Assembly (NCBI GenBank): GCA_026745465.1
Contig: JACYXH010000802.1
Location: forward strand, 4,927,758-4,991,757
From: Lota lota
Lineage: Eukaryota > Chordata > Actinopteri > Gadiformes > Lotidae
DNA: 64,000 bases
Direction: 5' to 3'
Positions within the stretch are counted from its first letter, which is position 1. The number at the start of each line of letters is the position of its first letter. Below the pieces are notes generated by a model. The model did no database searches. It had not been told where the DNA came from and saw nothing but the letters and a program-made list of their open reading frames with translations. Positions 49,298 to 60,138 of the stretch are shown in pieces. The translations under genes and the position numbers were made by a program.

Positions 49298-52200
49298 CGT
49301 TGACAACGAAGAGGAGTCACAAACCATATGACACCATAACCTCAGCCTGACTACCGTGACAGACAGCGACAGTGACTTTTGATGGATGTGAAAGCAGCAT
49401 CATTATTTAAAAAGAAACAGCCCCCTACCATGGACTCGGTGTAGGTGAGGGTGCAGAAGTGGGCCACTGCGTACTCGATGAGAGCCCCGAAGATGAAGCT
49501 GAAGCAGATGCCCAGGTACACATCGATGGCCTTGATGAAGCAGTTAGCGTTGGGCAAGGAAGTGCGCGCTCCCATCATCAAGGTGGTCATGGTCAACACT
49601 GTGGTGACTCCTAGTCACCAAGGAGACAAGCGTTGCAAACGTTTGGATGAAACACTAAAACTAGTAGCTAAGTTATCTGATGGATGACAGTTCAGGCCTA
49701 TTCGTCTAATACATTTGGTATGCATTCGCAATGTGTAAGATTGCGTCCCAGCACAGTGAGTAAACGGGAAACTTTCAGAATACAAAACCCCTCAATAACA
49801 GTGTTCAGTCCACACTAACTGGCTGTGCAACCGTGCGATGCCAACTAGTGTAGCTTGGTTTACGGGGTGGTGTGAGGGGGAGGGGTTTTAGGAGTACCAA
49901 TGGTAAGATTCCTCTGAACAAAGAGAGAGGTACCGGACGGCCAGCATTTTTTATTCTTAGAATAATGTGATTTTATTGATAACATTATTAAAACCACTGT
50001 TGATCAGCATTGACTACAGATATGTCCTGATTATTTCAAGCTACGAGCTTGTTGAAATGTTACACATTGCGACTTTAAATGACATTGAGGTTGAGAGCTG
50101 TTGCTATTCTGTTCCATGCTATGCTAATGTTCACTAGGATGCTATCCCATGCTAAGCTAATGTACACTGTCATGCTATAAATGGTTTGTTAGGGGGCAGG
50201 ACAGTCTAGTCTAATGAGGGTGTTTCTCTCCCAGTCGAAAGGTTCTGGGTTGGAACACCTACGTCCACAGTCTTCCCAGTAGACAAGCTGGAGCAAGAAG
50301 CATTCTACCTGATCTTTAATTTAAGTCACTTGGGTTAAAAGCATCTGCTAAATTACTAAGCAGTCAACATTATCTTACATGTAATATGTCATTAGGTGAA
50401 CAGGGAATTCAAATTGATGATCTGTGTGGAGATCTCATGGAGAACAACAATTGGACATGGTGAAGACCATTTCTTCAAGGTTGTGGTTACCTATGCAAAT
50501 GCGAGCAGGGACAGAGGACTGTGAGATCCAGAAGGAGACCCAGGAGAGGACCACCAGCAGACTGGAGGGCACATAGGTCTCCAGGATGAAGTAGAGGATG
50601 CTCCTCTTCAGCTCAAAGTGGAACACCAGCTTAGGGTAGTGACCTAGGAGACAGATGGTTTGGTGTATTGGTTACTAGTTTGCACTGAAGCCTGAAATTA
50701 GGATTGAAATGTCATCAGCGTTCTATTAAAGTGAAAATAAAACTGAATGTTGAACTTGATGGGGTATATGATAGACATATTACTGCCATCTTCTCAATGG
50801 GTTTGCGCTGTGGCAATTTTAATACTGGGACTTTTGGCAGCACTGTGATTTTATAGCCACTAGTACTCACCAATAAAAAAAATGCATAAAGTAATACAAC
50901 GATAAACTAGGACACTTTTATTTTATAAAGGTCAGCCTCACCAGTTTCATAGATGGCCTCAGAGACAGAGGTGTAGTGGTCCTCCACAGTGTACTGAGCC
51001 AGCTTTAGTGTGTCCAAGCCACTGACAGACTCGTTTCCTCTGGTCCAGTAGAACGTTAAGTCGTTGATGTTGTAGCCCCCTGACCAGACCAAGGAAAACA
51101 CACAAACAAACCAACAACCGATTATTATAATTTTTCCTTGCCTTTCTTCTGGACATTTATCACCTCATAACATGGTGCAGAAATGTACTTCAGGTCGTTT
51201 AAATGTGTAGCTTCATGCCAGTCATCATAAGTCTTGATAAACAGCAGGGGGGCAACAGTGTGTCACACAGACCTCCAAAGACACCTCCCTTTGTATCTCC
51301 TGCTCTTCCCTGCATCTCAATTACTCATTACTTTAATTATACATATAGAATGGCTGTGGTTTAATTATTTTGTTTTTGTGTGCATGTTTGTCTTCTATAT
51401 ATGTCTTTTGTTTAGTTCGCTAAAACATATTAAACTTGCACTGACAGCTGCAGATTCCCTCTAGGTCGACTTCGTCTCTCTGTTTGTCTGCCTTCCTCTC
51501 TCTCTCTGTATGCATTTCTCTCTGTCTGTCTTGATTTCTCTCTGTATATCTGCATTTATCTGTCTGTCTGCATTTCTCTCTGTCTGTCTGCATTTCTCTC
51601 TGGACTGGCTGGGTCACATTTGGCACTGTGACTTTGGACGCAGCCATACATTGGCGGTGCATTTCCCTAAATGATCTAAAGAGGGAGTTAGAGCTGCAGG
51701 GATGAGGAGTGGCGGTAGTGGACCTCTGGGTTACCATTGTCCATCATTCATTCATCACTCATCCATCATTCATTCATCACATCATCACTCGTTCATCCAG
51801 AATCCTGCAGGCGATGATCAATAGTTACAAGCTACTTGAAGGGGAGTTCTCTGACGAGTGGCAAGGAAGGCTTTGATAAGAAATAAGATACCAGGGTACC
51901 TTGTGATTGTACCCTGGTAACCAGAGCAACCATTCCTCTGACTCGCAGTTTTCCAATGCTAGCAGTTTAATTGTGGAGACAAAGTGGAAGAATCCAGTGA
52001 CTTTAAGAGAAGCAGCGTCCAAACTGTTGAACAACACAACGGAATACCACAGCGATTACAGATCTCCAAAGGGTGCGTTACTCTCTTGTACGCAACATAG
52101 TCCAATTTGCTAAAGGTGAGACTGGATCACATCCCAAAGGCACTTCCTTTCCATTTTTCATTGGTGTGACGATTTATCTCATGAGAAAACTGGATTTTCT

Positions 52201-52368
52201 GACTAAAGATTCACTTTCTCACCAGACGAAAACCACTGAATATTTCAACACAAATCCTGATCTAAATGCCCCGCCAAATTTCTGTCCAAACCAGACTAAT
52301 GTCTAAAGGAGTCACTTTTGGTATGGAGTTATGAAAAATAATCACTTGAGCTTTGCAGAGAGAGAGAA

Positions 52369-52450
<82 letters not shown>

Positions 52451-53933
52451 CGAAAGAGAGAAAATCTGCTTTATTCACTACAATGGAGAGTTGGCAGCCA
52501 ATAACTTTACACAGCAGGCCCAGAGACAACAGACGAACATAACAGACTGACAGACATATACAACAGACTGACAGAGAGAGACAGGCAAGTAGCTAGAGAG
52601 GAGCATTGAGGGGGATAGAGGGTTTAAATTAAAAGGGATGAAGGCAGAGAGTGGGAGAGACACAGCCAGAGCGTGAAAGAGAAAAGCTGAAAAGGATGAT
52701 GAGGAGAAGAATGAATCCCACCATGGTTGGGTGGACAGGGGGGTCAGAGGTCAGGTGGTCCGGTGGCGGGGTGCTCTGGCGGCCGGCAAAAAGGAACGAG
52801 TGACAGAAATGTTAATCTTCGTCAGCTAGTAACGTTTGTATTACCGCGGGCCTCCACTGAAAATGATGTGGTGTGTCGCCTTTGGCGTCATGTCAACTCA
52901 CCGTTATATGTGCTCCACAGGGAGAGCAACGAAAACTTTACTTTTACATTGAAAACAATAATTGTACAAAGAATGATGCAATCCTTTATGAGTGGTGAGT
53001 TGACGCTAGCGTTCACAATGGCGAATCGACCCTTGCAGATGTTGTCAGTTTGGACAGAGCCGTCAGAGACACCTCGTCCGATGGCCTTAGAACACCTTGC
53101 ATGGATCATCATGGCAGCGTCTCCGAGCTGGTTTCAAAGTTTTGACGGAAAGCTCATTAGACGCAACGGTGTTGACTCTGGTGGAACTGAGCAGTGAGGC
53201 ATCCGATTGTTCAAAGGGAGCGGAATGGATTGTATTTTTATTATGTTATTATAACTCGCTTTGAGTGCATTTGAAACAGATCTGTGGAAGTTATATAATA
53301 TAATATAATTATATAAATGCTTGTCTAGATCTTAAGTTCAAGAATTCTTGAAGAATTCTTCAAACAAGAAACATTTATTCTTAGCACACTACAAATATAT
53401 CTTGTTTTTGTCTGATTTCGACAATCGAAGATGAAAGGATCTGGCGGTCTCCATGGCTTCTTACAGCAACAGAGAAGAAAGGAGAACACACTCAGACACA
53501 CTTTTCCGCCCGCAGCTTGTTTCTGAGGCCGCCGTTTTATGAGAACCAAGACAAGCCTTTTCCCAAAACGCAGAGAGAGAGGCGAGGAGATGTTATTGGG
53601 GATGACCAAGGATTAGGGGGACAGCTTTTACACTGAGTTGTGTTTACAGTGTTACAGCTCTGGCCTAGTTCTGTTACCGTGGTGGGAATCAAATCAATTG
53701 TGACAGACAAACCTGTGGGAGGAAGGGAATGAGTTATGTTGCACTGATTCTGTCGCCACAACGTCTGTTTCTTTCTCTCTTTACTCTCTCTCTCTCTCTG
53801 TCTTTCTTGCTGTCTGTATGAATCTCCCTTTCTCCTTTCTCTCGCTTACTCTCTTTTCTCTCTTTCTTTCATATCAAAATGGCTCAATGACTGCAGACAC
53901 ACACATACACACACACATACATACACGCACGTT

Positions 53934-53965
<32 letters not shown>

Positions 53966-54266
53966 CTCGCGCGCCGATGTTTCTGAAGATCAGAGCCACT
54001 GATTCGTCTGATCGCTTTTTTTCACTTTCATTTGATATAAACCCACCCGCCTACACACCGTCTTCCCCAGCGAATCACAGTCTAGCCTCCTTTTCCCCAT
54101 CTCAAAGCTGGTCATATATATATATATGTGTGTGTGTATGTGTGTGTGTGTGTCTGTGTGTATATAAATTATATTCCTATACTATATCACCATACCTATA
54201 ATAGTATCTACAGTTACTGGAATGTGCTTATAATGTTTTTTTTACTTTAGACTGAAAATATCTTGT

Positions 54267-54319
<53 letters not shown>

Positions 54320-57300
54320 GAAGTCAATAAGTGCTGAGCGCTTTGGGAGCAGTAAGGGGGTTAGTGAATTGCTCCAGGCCATGGACACCCAAATCTCCCT
54401 CCCTGGTAGGGTCCTTCTCTAGGTAAAGGTAAATATAAGAGTGTCCTCACAGCTCTCCAGCTGAAGGGTGCACGTCTGCTTGTCCATAGGGTATTTGGTG
54501 AGGTCCATGTTGCAGGCCACTGTGGTGGTGATCCTGAGAACACAATGAGAGAGAGAAAGAGAGAGAGAGAGACAGAGAGAAAAAGAGAGAGACAGCGAGA
54601 GACAGAGAGAGACAGAGAGAGAAGGGGACAGCAGTGAGAAGGTTGCAGATCAGTAGTTGTGACTGTGGCGTGGCATTGACATCTAACAGTGTAACAATAT
54701 CTGATAAATACAATCCTGACTGTTACCTAAATACAATCCTGACTGTTACCTAAATACAATCCTGACTGTTACCTAAGCTACTCTACCAATAATCCACCGT
54801 AATTTGGCATATCTGTTGCCACCTGAATTTCGTCAGGCTCCGCAAAGACCAATATATTATTATTTTATCCATACATTGCCCTGGAGAATCGCCTTACTGC
54901 TTTTAAAAAGAAAAGAGTGAATAATAAAATCAACTGCTTCTACTTCAAGTTCTGTCGACTCTTACGCTGGAACCCCGAAGGCGAGTTTCACCCAAGCGTG
55001 CAGACACACCGTGGCTGCTGAGCGTGATGAAGAGTAATGAGGTGTTGTACTGATGTCGCTCATTATTTGGCAACATTATAAGCTACAGTGAAGCGCTGCA
55101 AAGCCCACCACAAGTTAATAGTGGACTGCATATTTAAAAATAACATATTTCGACTCATTTGTTTTTATGAAAACAAATGTAAGCAAACAGTTGCCATTTA
55201 TCGAGATTGCAAAGTTGGTTAAACTTTGTGCTGTGTTTTTAATGGAAGAAAACGTTCAGTTTTATGGAAGGAATTATATGATGCTCTCTTCCATATTTCC
55301 TATTTTTCTCAAACAGTTAGTCAGTAACTGGTGTGTACCTCAGACCTTCTCCTTTCTAATGATATTCAACATTGTGCTGAAGTTGAGCGGAACTTAAGAG
55401 GAACAGAAAGTTCACAATTTAAAACTATTCATGCATTTCTGTATATACAAATACATACAGATATTCACATTGTAGGCCTACGGCTTTCAGTTGTTAAAAG
55501 TGATGTGTGGGTCATTGACAAAACATTTAGCACATCATCCCTATTTTCAATCAGTCTCATCTATATTTCTTACCCGTCTACCCAGCCAAAACCGTGTTTA
55601 TCGAAAACAATTCCCCATTCACTTGCAGCTTGTTGGACTGCAATGTCATTAAACACACATACAACCAACCAGCTATAAGGCAGCAGGCTGTAGGAATCCC
55701 TTTGTGTGAGCTGTATAAATCCTCCACAAATCTGATCCTATAAGTCTCAATATCTCCCTATAAACTATTAACCTGTATTTAATCTAAATCCACAATAATC
55801 TCTAGTGAGGGATAATCCTTTTGGGGACTAATGTCATACTTTTGGATGAATCAATAAATAACAACTTTAAAACTTTAAACACGCAGGCATCGCTGGTTGA
55901 ATACTGGAAGTAGAGAGTTGGAGAATCAATAGAATCAATACAGCGTTTAGGTTTTGAAAGGTCATCCCTAAGGTCAAAGTTCCCAAATGTTAAAGTTCAA
56001 GCTGAGCACAGCAATGCCTGATTCAAGCACGACGGATGGCGGAGGGCAAGGTTGTGTTAAGATGTGATGTGCCATGACACATCACGCGTAAGCAGCTTAC
56101 ACCACACACACCGGCCTATCCATCAACCCTAACCCTGAACCCTGACCTCAGCGCGTAGAGGACCGTGCCGTTGGGGAAGATGCGGATGAGCCGGTTCTCT
56201 ACGGTGATGTCGTGGAGGAAGGACTTCTTGGAGTCCACGATGAAGGTGTCGGGCACCCAGAGCAGCTCCACCAGGCGCCCGTCCAGACTCAGGCTCTTGT
56301 TTCCCTGGAACACCAGCCTCTCGTCGGTCCAGCGCTGACGCAGGAAGATGGTGGCCGTGTAGTCCTGGAGGATTTGAGAATAATAGGTTTAATAAACAAC
56401 TGTGTTGTGAGGTGTTTTGAATGACAAGCATGACCATTAGTTACTCAAAAGGGCATATTTCGTTGTTGTATTTTGCAAATCTAGGTACCCTCTGAGAAAT
56501 GAACCGAGTCAGCTCTTTTTATGTATGACATTTTCATGCTTGGCTGAATATGAAATGGATGTCGTGTCCCAAAGCCCTTTTGTGTGCCTGAAGCGAGGAT
56601 ATCTCTGCGGCGTTGCTTTGGACTCAGCAGACGGCTCAGCCTTCTAGCTACTCTAGGAAAAAAAGGCCCTCTTGCATAGCCCATCTCAGTTGTGAGGTAA
56701 CACCATGCAAGGGTGGAAGAAAGCAGACTTCTAATATCCTTCCTGACTAGCAGGAGCGGAACAAATCCTGATTCAATGAAAAAAGTGGGTTCATCCTCAG
56801 TGTTGGGAAGATGGGTTAGCAGCACAATAAAAAGAATCAACGAACCGTGTGATTTGGGGCTTGATTGAAATGGTTACAGTAGGGTTATGGTTAGTACAAT
56901 ATATACAGTCACGGGTTATACTTTACGTGTTTATTACATATTACGCATAAATTATTGAGTGATGTATATTACTATGTCTGACTATATGATAGGGTGGGTG
57001 GTAATCTCGGGCCCAGCATTCCTACTATTTTATAGCAGAACTTCTGGGGGAAGACGGCACAGAACCCGGGCCGGAAACCAAAATCTGCAAGGGGTGGAGT
57101 TGCGCCTTATTTCCTGTATCATTACCGAGATATTGTACTGAAGAGAAACTAATATGCGTGAGTGTTATGAAGCTTTCAGAAGGGGATTTTAAGAAGTGTA
57201 TTTCTACAGTGGCCACACTGTGTTGATTTAAAACCTCTACAGACACTTTTTGACAGTTTACTACTGCTGGCCGAGTTTGTGTTGGCTGTAATAGCCAATT

Positions 57301-57635
57301 ACAAGTTACAGTACTCTGCTTCCGGCGACATGATTGGTTGAAACAAATATGAGGCCAGAAAGTGAAACACGCCGTCCACCCAGATTGTTGCTCGTCTGCT
57401 ATTACACTTTAGAATATCAATCTAAAGTCTGATTAGTGAGACTAGGTAGGTGGTGATGAGCCTCACCATGTTGATCTCTGAGATGGTGTCAATGCTGGCG
57501 ATGTCCAAACTCATGCCCACAGATACGGGATCATCTAGAGAGGACAACAGAGACAGTAAATAGTCAACTGCAAACAACCAAAGTCAATTCTTCCCCAGCA
57601 TAATCCGCTTGTGGAGTTGTAAATGGCTTGTGCAG

Positions 57636-57692
<57 letters not shown>

Positions 57693-57817
57693 TGTACTTT
57701 AGCTTGTGTAATTATTTGTCTATGTGCTTGTTGTACACTGTCTTATGTAATTATGTCGTGATCTGTGGTGCTTTGTGGTGGGTGTATGTGTATGTTTGTA
57801 AGAACTGTACACACTTA

Positions 57818-57867
<50 letters not shown>

Positions 57868-60138
57868 TTCAGGGTGGATGAGCAGGACGGGTAACATGCT
57901 ATGAGAGGTAAGAGTAGCTTACAAACCTTTGACTCTGTTTCTCTGTTGTGTATGTCTGTGTTGCTGTTGTGTCTGTCTGTCTTTCTGATGTGTATGTCTG
58001 TGTGTCTGTTATGTTTTTCTACTGTGTGTGAGCCTGTGTAAAGGAATTTGCTCCTGCCAACTATCCATTGCAATGAATAAAGCCGATTTCTCTCTCTGTC
58101 TCTGTCTTCTTTCATTCTCACTTAACAAGCTCTCTTTTTGGTTCTTTGAAAACCAAATTACTCTGCCAGACACAGAATCTGCTTTCAGATTTATGTATGT
58201 GTGTGTGTGTGTGTGGAAGATACAGCACCTGTGTCTTCCAGTGAGTTTCCTATTTTTTTTTTCCACATGCATACATAGTGTTTCTGTAAGGCCATGCGCT
58301 GACACATGCCAGATTCTGTAGCAGTCTGGCATCTCATTACGTTACTGGGGTAACGCTGCCTCCCGTTGACATGATGTGCAATCCATCAGCAGAACACCAA
58401 AGAGATTCCTGAAGCCCATAACAATGGTGAAGGGACAACCAGACACTACGTCTTTAATTGTGATATGGGTGGAGGCTGTGTTTGCTGGGTTGTATTTTTG
58501 TTTTGCTGCGTTGCAAGTATTTGGCCTATTTTGTTGTTGTATTGAGATCTATATTGTCTCCTTGCTATCTGAAGAGCAAAATGTAATAATCCATAATATA
58601 AGCATGTTTTCCCGTGTGTACACAGTGTAAACACTCTTCTATACAAAACGTAACAAGTGTTGCTCGCTTCTTTGCCCAACGTGGGAGTATTATGAGCTGA
58701 CCATGTGTGAGCAAAGCATCAACAGATAAATAGAGAAGTCTTTCTGTTGGTCTTGCACAGGCTGTCATTTATCCTTCTGTTGGCTGTTCTCACTCTTCCA
58801 GCATCTATCCCCTCTCTGCCTCTCTCTACCTCACTCTCTGCCTCAATCTCTTAATTTCCCTTTCCATCTCGGGGCCTCAAAGAAATACAGAGAGAGAGAT
58901 AGAGAGATAGTGAGAGAGAGCAATAGAAAGAGAGGGAGAGCGAGAAACAGAGGGATAGAGAGAGAGGGAGAGAGAGCAAGAGAGAATGAGAGAGACAGAG
59001 AGAGAGAGCAAGAGAGATAGAGAGAGCGCTAGAGAGAGAGACAGAGAGAGAGAGAAAGAGATAGAGAGTGATAGAGTGCGATGGAGAGACAAAGAGAGAG
59101 AGAGAGACAGAGAGAGAGATGGATAGAGAGGTGGTCCATGGCGTGTGAGACCATCCTCCGGTGGCGCCTGCCATCTGCTCTGTTCCCTTACTGTCAAAGA
59201 AAGGCCGGAGGTACTTGTTGTAGCCTTTCATCAGCTTCTGAATGGTGGGCGGGAGGATCTCTCCCTCCTTCACCTCAGCGTTGAGCAACGCATTCTCCAA
59301 CAACCTGGGGAGAACAGAGAGAGAGGGAGAGAGAAAAAGTTTCAGAGCCAAAAGAGAATGCAGGATTGGAGTAAATAAATATGTCAGCTGTCTCTTCCTC
59401 TTCCCTCCCCTAACTGCATATTGTTGTCTCTTAGTAACCTCAGTTCTCAGGTCTCTTATTACTCAACAATTATTTTCATTTTATCATTTTAATGCTATAT
59501 CCACTGGTTCGCCAAGTCGTAAAAAGCTGGCTCCCCATGTGGTAAGAAAAGTGTTGAGATCAAAACAGCTGAAATAATTTAATAATGGAGAAGAACCCAC
59601 AACTTGAATTAGGGACTACAGCTGAGTGAAAACAAAGTTGACGAGTAGTCAGTTTTGCATCATAACTACATTTATTTCCCACAGCTGGAGCTGCGGTGCA
59701 TGGGGTTTGTGTGTGAACGTCTGTGTGTACGTCCGGCTGTAAACACGGATAGCCCTGCTCAGCGCAGAGAGAGCCCATGGGGGTACAGGGTGATGTAAGA
59801 GGGGCTGAAGCAAAACAGATTCGACCACACACACAAACACAAACATACGTATTGTGCATGAACACACACACACACACGCACACACACGGTATCTCGATGC
59901 TGTCAGGCATGTTAATGTCCCAGTAGTGACTTCATATGTGCGCTGCTCTCGCCAAAAGCACACTTCACCAAGTTACGAAACACCCCATTAACGCCGCCCG
60001 CATATCTCAGCCTCTCATCTCTGATTCCTCCCTATGTAGATGGCAGGTTTATTCTCTGCATTAATTAACGAGGGCAGCGAAGCCTTACAGCTCACATCTG
60101 AATATTTGCAACAAATGCAAAATATGATGTACTTTCAT
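48484..60138 (-). CDS. gabrp: GABA-A receptor subunit, pi-like (whole gene model; coding exons listed separately)
   Basis: This gene encodes a Cys-loop chloride channel subunit that assembles into pentameric GABA-gated receptors at the plasma membrane. Joined in phase, the exons 59192-59304, 57467-57534, 56147-56364, 54451-54533, 50942-51079, 50491-50643, 49429-49610 and 48484-48861 give an uninterrupted frame. With the tentative exon 60089-60138 it totals 1383 bp, or 460 residues; human pi is about 440. All introns are GT-AG, and exon lengths of 68, 83, 138 and 153 bp are the classical GABA-A subunit sizes. Visible parts in order are an extracellular ligand domain, a Cys-loop with 13 residues between its cysteines, M1, M2 with the anion-filter PAR motif, M3, an Ala/Ser/Pro-rich loop, and M4 ending in Tyr-Phe. 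Pi-type marks are Cys at pore position 2', the [14 protein letters not shown] stretch and the terminal YF. Fish also have a related zeta subunit (gabrz), which I cannot exclude. The 5' end is the weak part of the model. Confidence 0.93.
49259..49297. repeat. (GAT)n trinucleotide repeat
   Basis: Thirteen or so GAT units in GABA-A intron 8. Confidence 0.95.
49429..49610 (-). CDS. gabrp: GABA-A subunit exon 8 (M2 and M3)
   Basis: This 182-bp exon encodes [20 protein letters not shown], with the pore-lining M2 and its 9' Leu gate, then [20 protein letters not shown] with M3, and LIEYAVAHF. The [16 protein letters not shown] stretch is nearly identical to human pi and differs clearly from rho and delta. 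It ends in phase 0 after Met, before a GTAGGG donor. The acceptor is GACTAG. Expected consequence by family knowledge: an anion channel pore. Confidence 0.97.
50192..50359 (+). mobile_element. tRNA-derived SINE (HpaI/V-SINE-like) inside GABA-A intron 7
   Basis: The head GGGGGCAGGACAGTCTAGTC resembles a tRNA-derived promoter, and GGTTCTGGGTTGGAAC sits at the B-box position. The 3' end reads CACTTGGGTTAAAAGCATCT, then GCTAAATTAC. That is a diverged form of the tail CTTTGGATAAAAGC.TCTGCTAAAT found across many fish SINEs and mobilised by L2-type LINEs. It lies 151 bp left of exon 7's start and is oriented opposite to the gene. Confidence 0.75.
50491..50643 (-). CDS. gabrp: GABA-A subunit exon 7 (pre-M1, M1 and start of M2)
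   Basis: This 153-bp exon encodes [20 protein letters not shown], then the M1 helix ([16 protein letters not shown]) and the M1-M2 linker ending [10 protein letters not shown]. The PAR motif at -2' to 0' is the anion-selectivity filter. Cys follows at 2', the residue found in human pi but not, as far as I recall, in alpha (Val) or beta (Ala) subunits. The next intron carries a tRNA-derived SINE at 50192-50359. Confidence 0.97.
50942..51079 (-). CDS. gabrp: GABA-A subunit exon 6 (loops B-C side of the ligand domain)
   Basis: This 138-bp exon completes LESW from the previous exon and encodes [20 protein letters not shown], then the LKLAQYTVE segment. Human pi has GYDGNDVEFTWLRGNDSV and LRLAQYTIE here. 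A further sequon (NES) is visible. The acceptor GGTCTGGTCAG has a poor pyrimidine tract, so its recognition may lean on exonic signals. It ends in phase 1 with donor GTGAGG. Confidence 0.96.
51475..51602. repeat. TCTCTCTGTCTGTCTGCATT-type tandem repeat
   Basis: Several degenerate copies of a roughly 24-bp unit built of TCTC, TCTG and GCATTT in GABA-A intron 5. Confidence 0.85.
52357..52462. repeat. (AT)n and (GA)n compound repeat
   Basis: A GA block, then about 45 bases of AT, then a GA block in GABA-A intron 5. Confidence 0.95.
54269..54317. repeat. (CA)n microsatellite
   Basis: About 48 bases of uninterrupted CA in GABA-A intron 5, 134 bp past the Cys-loop exon. Confidence 0.97.
54451..54533 (-). 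CDS. gabrp: GABA-A subunit exon 5 (Cys-loop)
   Basis: This 83-bp exon is the standard Cys-loop exon size. It encodes [20 protein letters not shown], then the second Cys and TLQLES. The 13 residues between the two cysteines and the YPMD motif are diagnostic of Cys-loop receptors. The loop couples agonist binding to the pore. Acceptor and donor are TTCTCAG and GTGAGG. A 23-bp triple tandem repeat and a GA-rich tract lie immediately upstream in intron 4. Confidence 0.97.
54706..54774. repeat. 23-bp tandem repeat, three identical copies
   Basis: The unit AAATACAATCCTGACTGTTA plus CCT occurs three times without change at 54706-54728, 54729-54751 and 54752-54774. It lies in GABA-A intron 4, about 170 bp upstream of the Cys-loop exon. 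Confidence 0.95.
56147..56364 (-). CDS. gabrp: GABA-A subunit exon 4 (ligand-binding domain core)
   Basis: This 218-bp exon begins [12 protein letters not shown] and contains [20 protein letters not shown] and NGTVLYAL. It holds the loop D and loop A elements of the agonist site. Compared with the human pi sequence as I remember it, most residues agree, including the QRW, VPDT and SKKSFLH motifs, and the agreement is closer than with rho, delta or beta. Two N-glycosylation sequons are visible (NKS and NGT). The splice phases fit exons 3 and 5, with AG at the end completing an Arg codon. The donor is GTCAGG, slightly off consensus. Confidence 0.97.
57467..57534 (-). CDS. gabrp: GABA-A subunit exon 3 (68 bp, beta-strand 1 region)
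   Basis: This 68-bp exon has the invariant size of the equivalent exon in vertebrate GABA-A genes. It is bounded by a CTCTCTAG acceptor and a GTGAGG donor. It encodes [20 protein letters not shown] followed by Asn-Met, matching the pi subunit's SISESNM motif region (known family pattern: LDIASI.SISE.NM). It enters in phase 1 and leaves in phase 0. Confidence 0.95.
57637..57864. repeat. Two (GT)n arrays in GABA-A intron 2
   Basis: Pure GT at 57637-57689 and 57821-57864, separated by GT-rich sequence. Confidence 0.95.
58865..59140 (+). repeat. GA-rich polypurine tract beside GABA-A exon 2
   Basis: About 275 bases of GAGAGA with ATAG and CAG variants, ending some 50 bp from the exon's donor site. 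On the transcribed minus strand it is a long CU-rich stretch just downstream of exon 2. Confidence 0.95.
59192..59304 (-). CDS. gabrp: GABA-A subunit exon 2 (N-terminal extracellular segment)
   Basis: This is a 113-bp exon, with acceptor CCCCAG before 59304 and donor GTAAGG after 59192. It encodes the mature N-terminal stretch, including [11 protein letters not shown]. That is the conserved helix and first-strand signature of GABA-A subunits, and human pi has GYNKFLRP at the same place. It starts at the third codon position and ends after one base (phase 1), which matches the two-base start of the next exon. A long CT-rich tract (GA on the plus strand) supplies the upstream pyrimidines of the acceptor. 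Confidence 0.92.
59305..60088 (-). other. Putative GABA-A intron 1
   Basis: This is the sequence between the candidate exon 1 donor and the exon 2 acceptor, 784 bp. It contains only short CA-type repeats and no other exon-like signal. Its status depends on whether the candidate first exon is real. Confidence 0.35.
60089..60138 (-). CDS. gabrp: Candidate coding exon 1 of the GABA-A subunit (start Met and signal peptide)
   Basis: The minus strand has an ATG at 60138-60136 with A at -3 and A at +4. Sixteen codons follow, reading [16 protein letters not shown], then two bases (CT), then a near-consensus donor GTAAGG at 60088-60083. The two leftover bases plus the first G of exon 2 give a Leu codon, so the phase fits exactly. 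The resulting N-terminus would lead straight into [11 protein letters not shown] of exon 2. The hydrophobic core is short and histidine-rich, so it is a mediocre signal peptide. A sequence resembling an acceptor (pyrimidines then CAG) lies directly upstream of the ATG, so this could be an internal exon instead. No transcript evidence is available here. Confidence 0.35.

Noticed and set aside
52889-53006. 11-bp inverted repeat GTCAACTCACC / GGTGAGTTGAC about 100 bp apart
   Set aside because: Too short and isolated to be called a transposon end; no target duplication was found.
52727-53197. 156-codon plus-strand frame in GABA-A intron 5
   Set aside because: No family was recognised and no splice structure fits. 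The following AT-rich stretch at 53225-53320 slightly resembles a LINE tail, too weakly to call.
59305-59351. Hydrophobic in-frame extension ([15 protein letters not shown]) directly upstream of exon 2 that imitates a signal peptide
   Set aside because: It has no ATG (it starts with TTG) and is the translated pyrimidine tract of the exon 2 acceptor.
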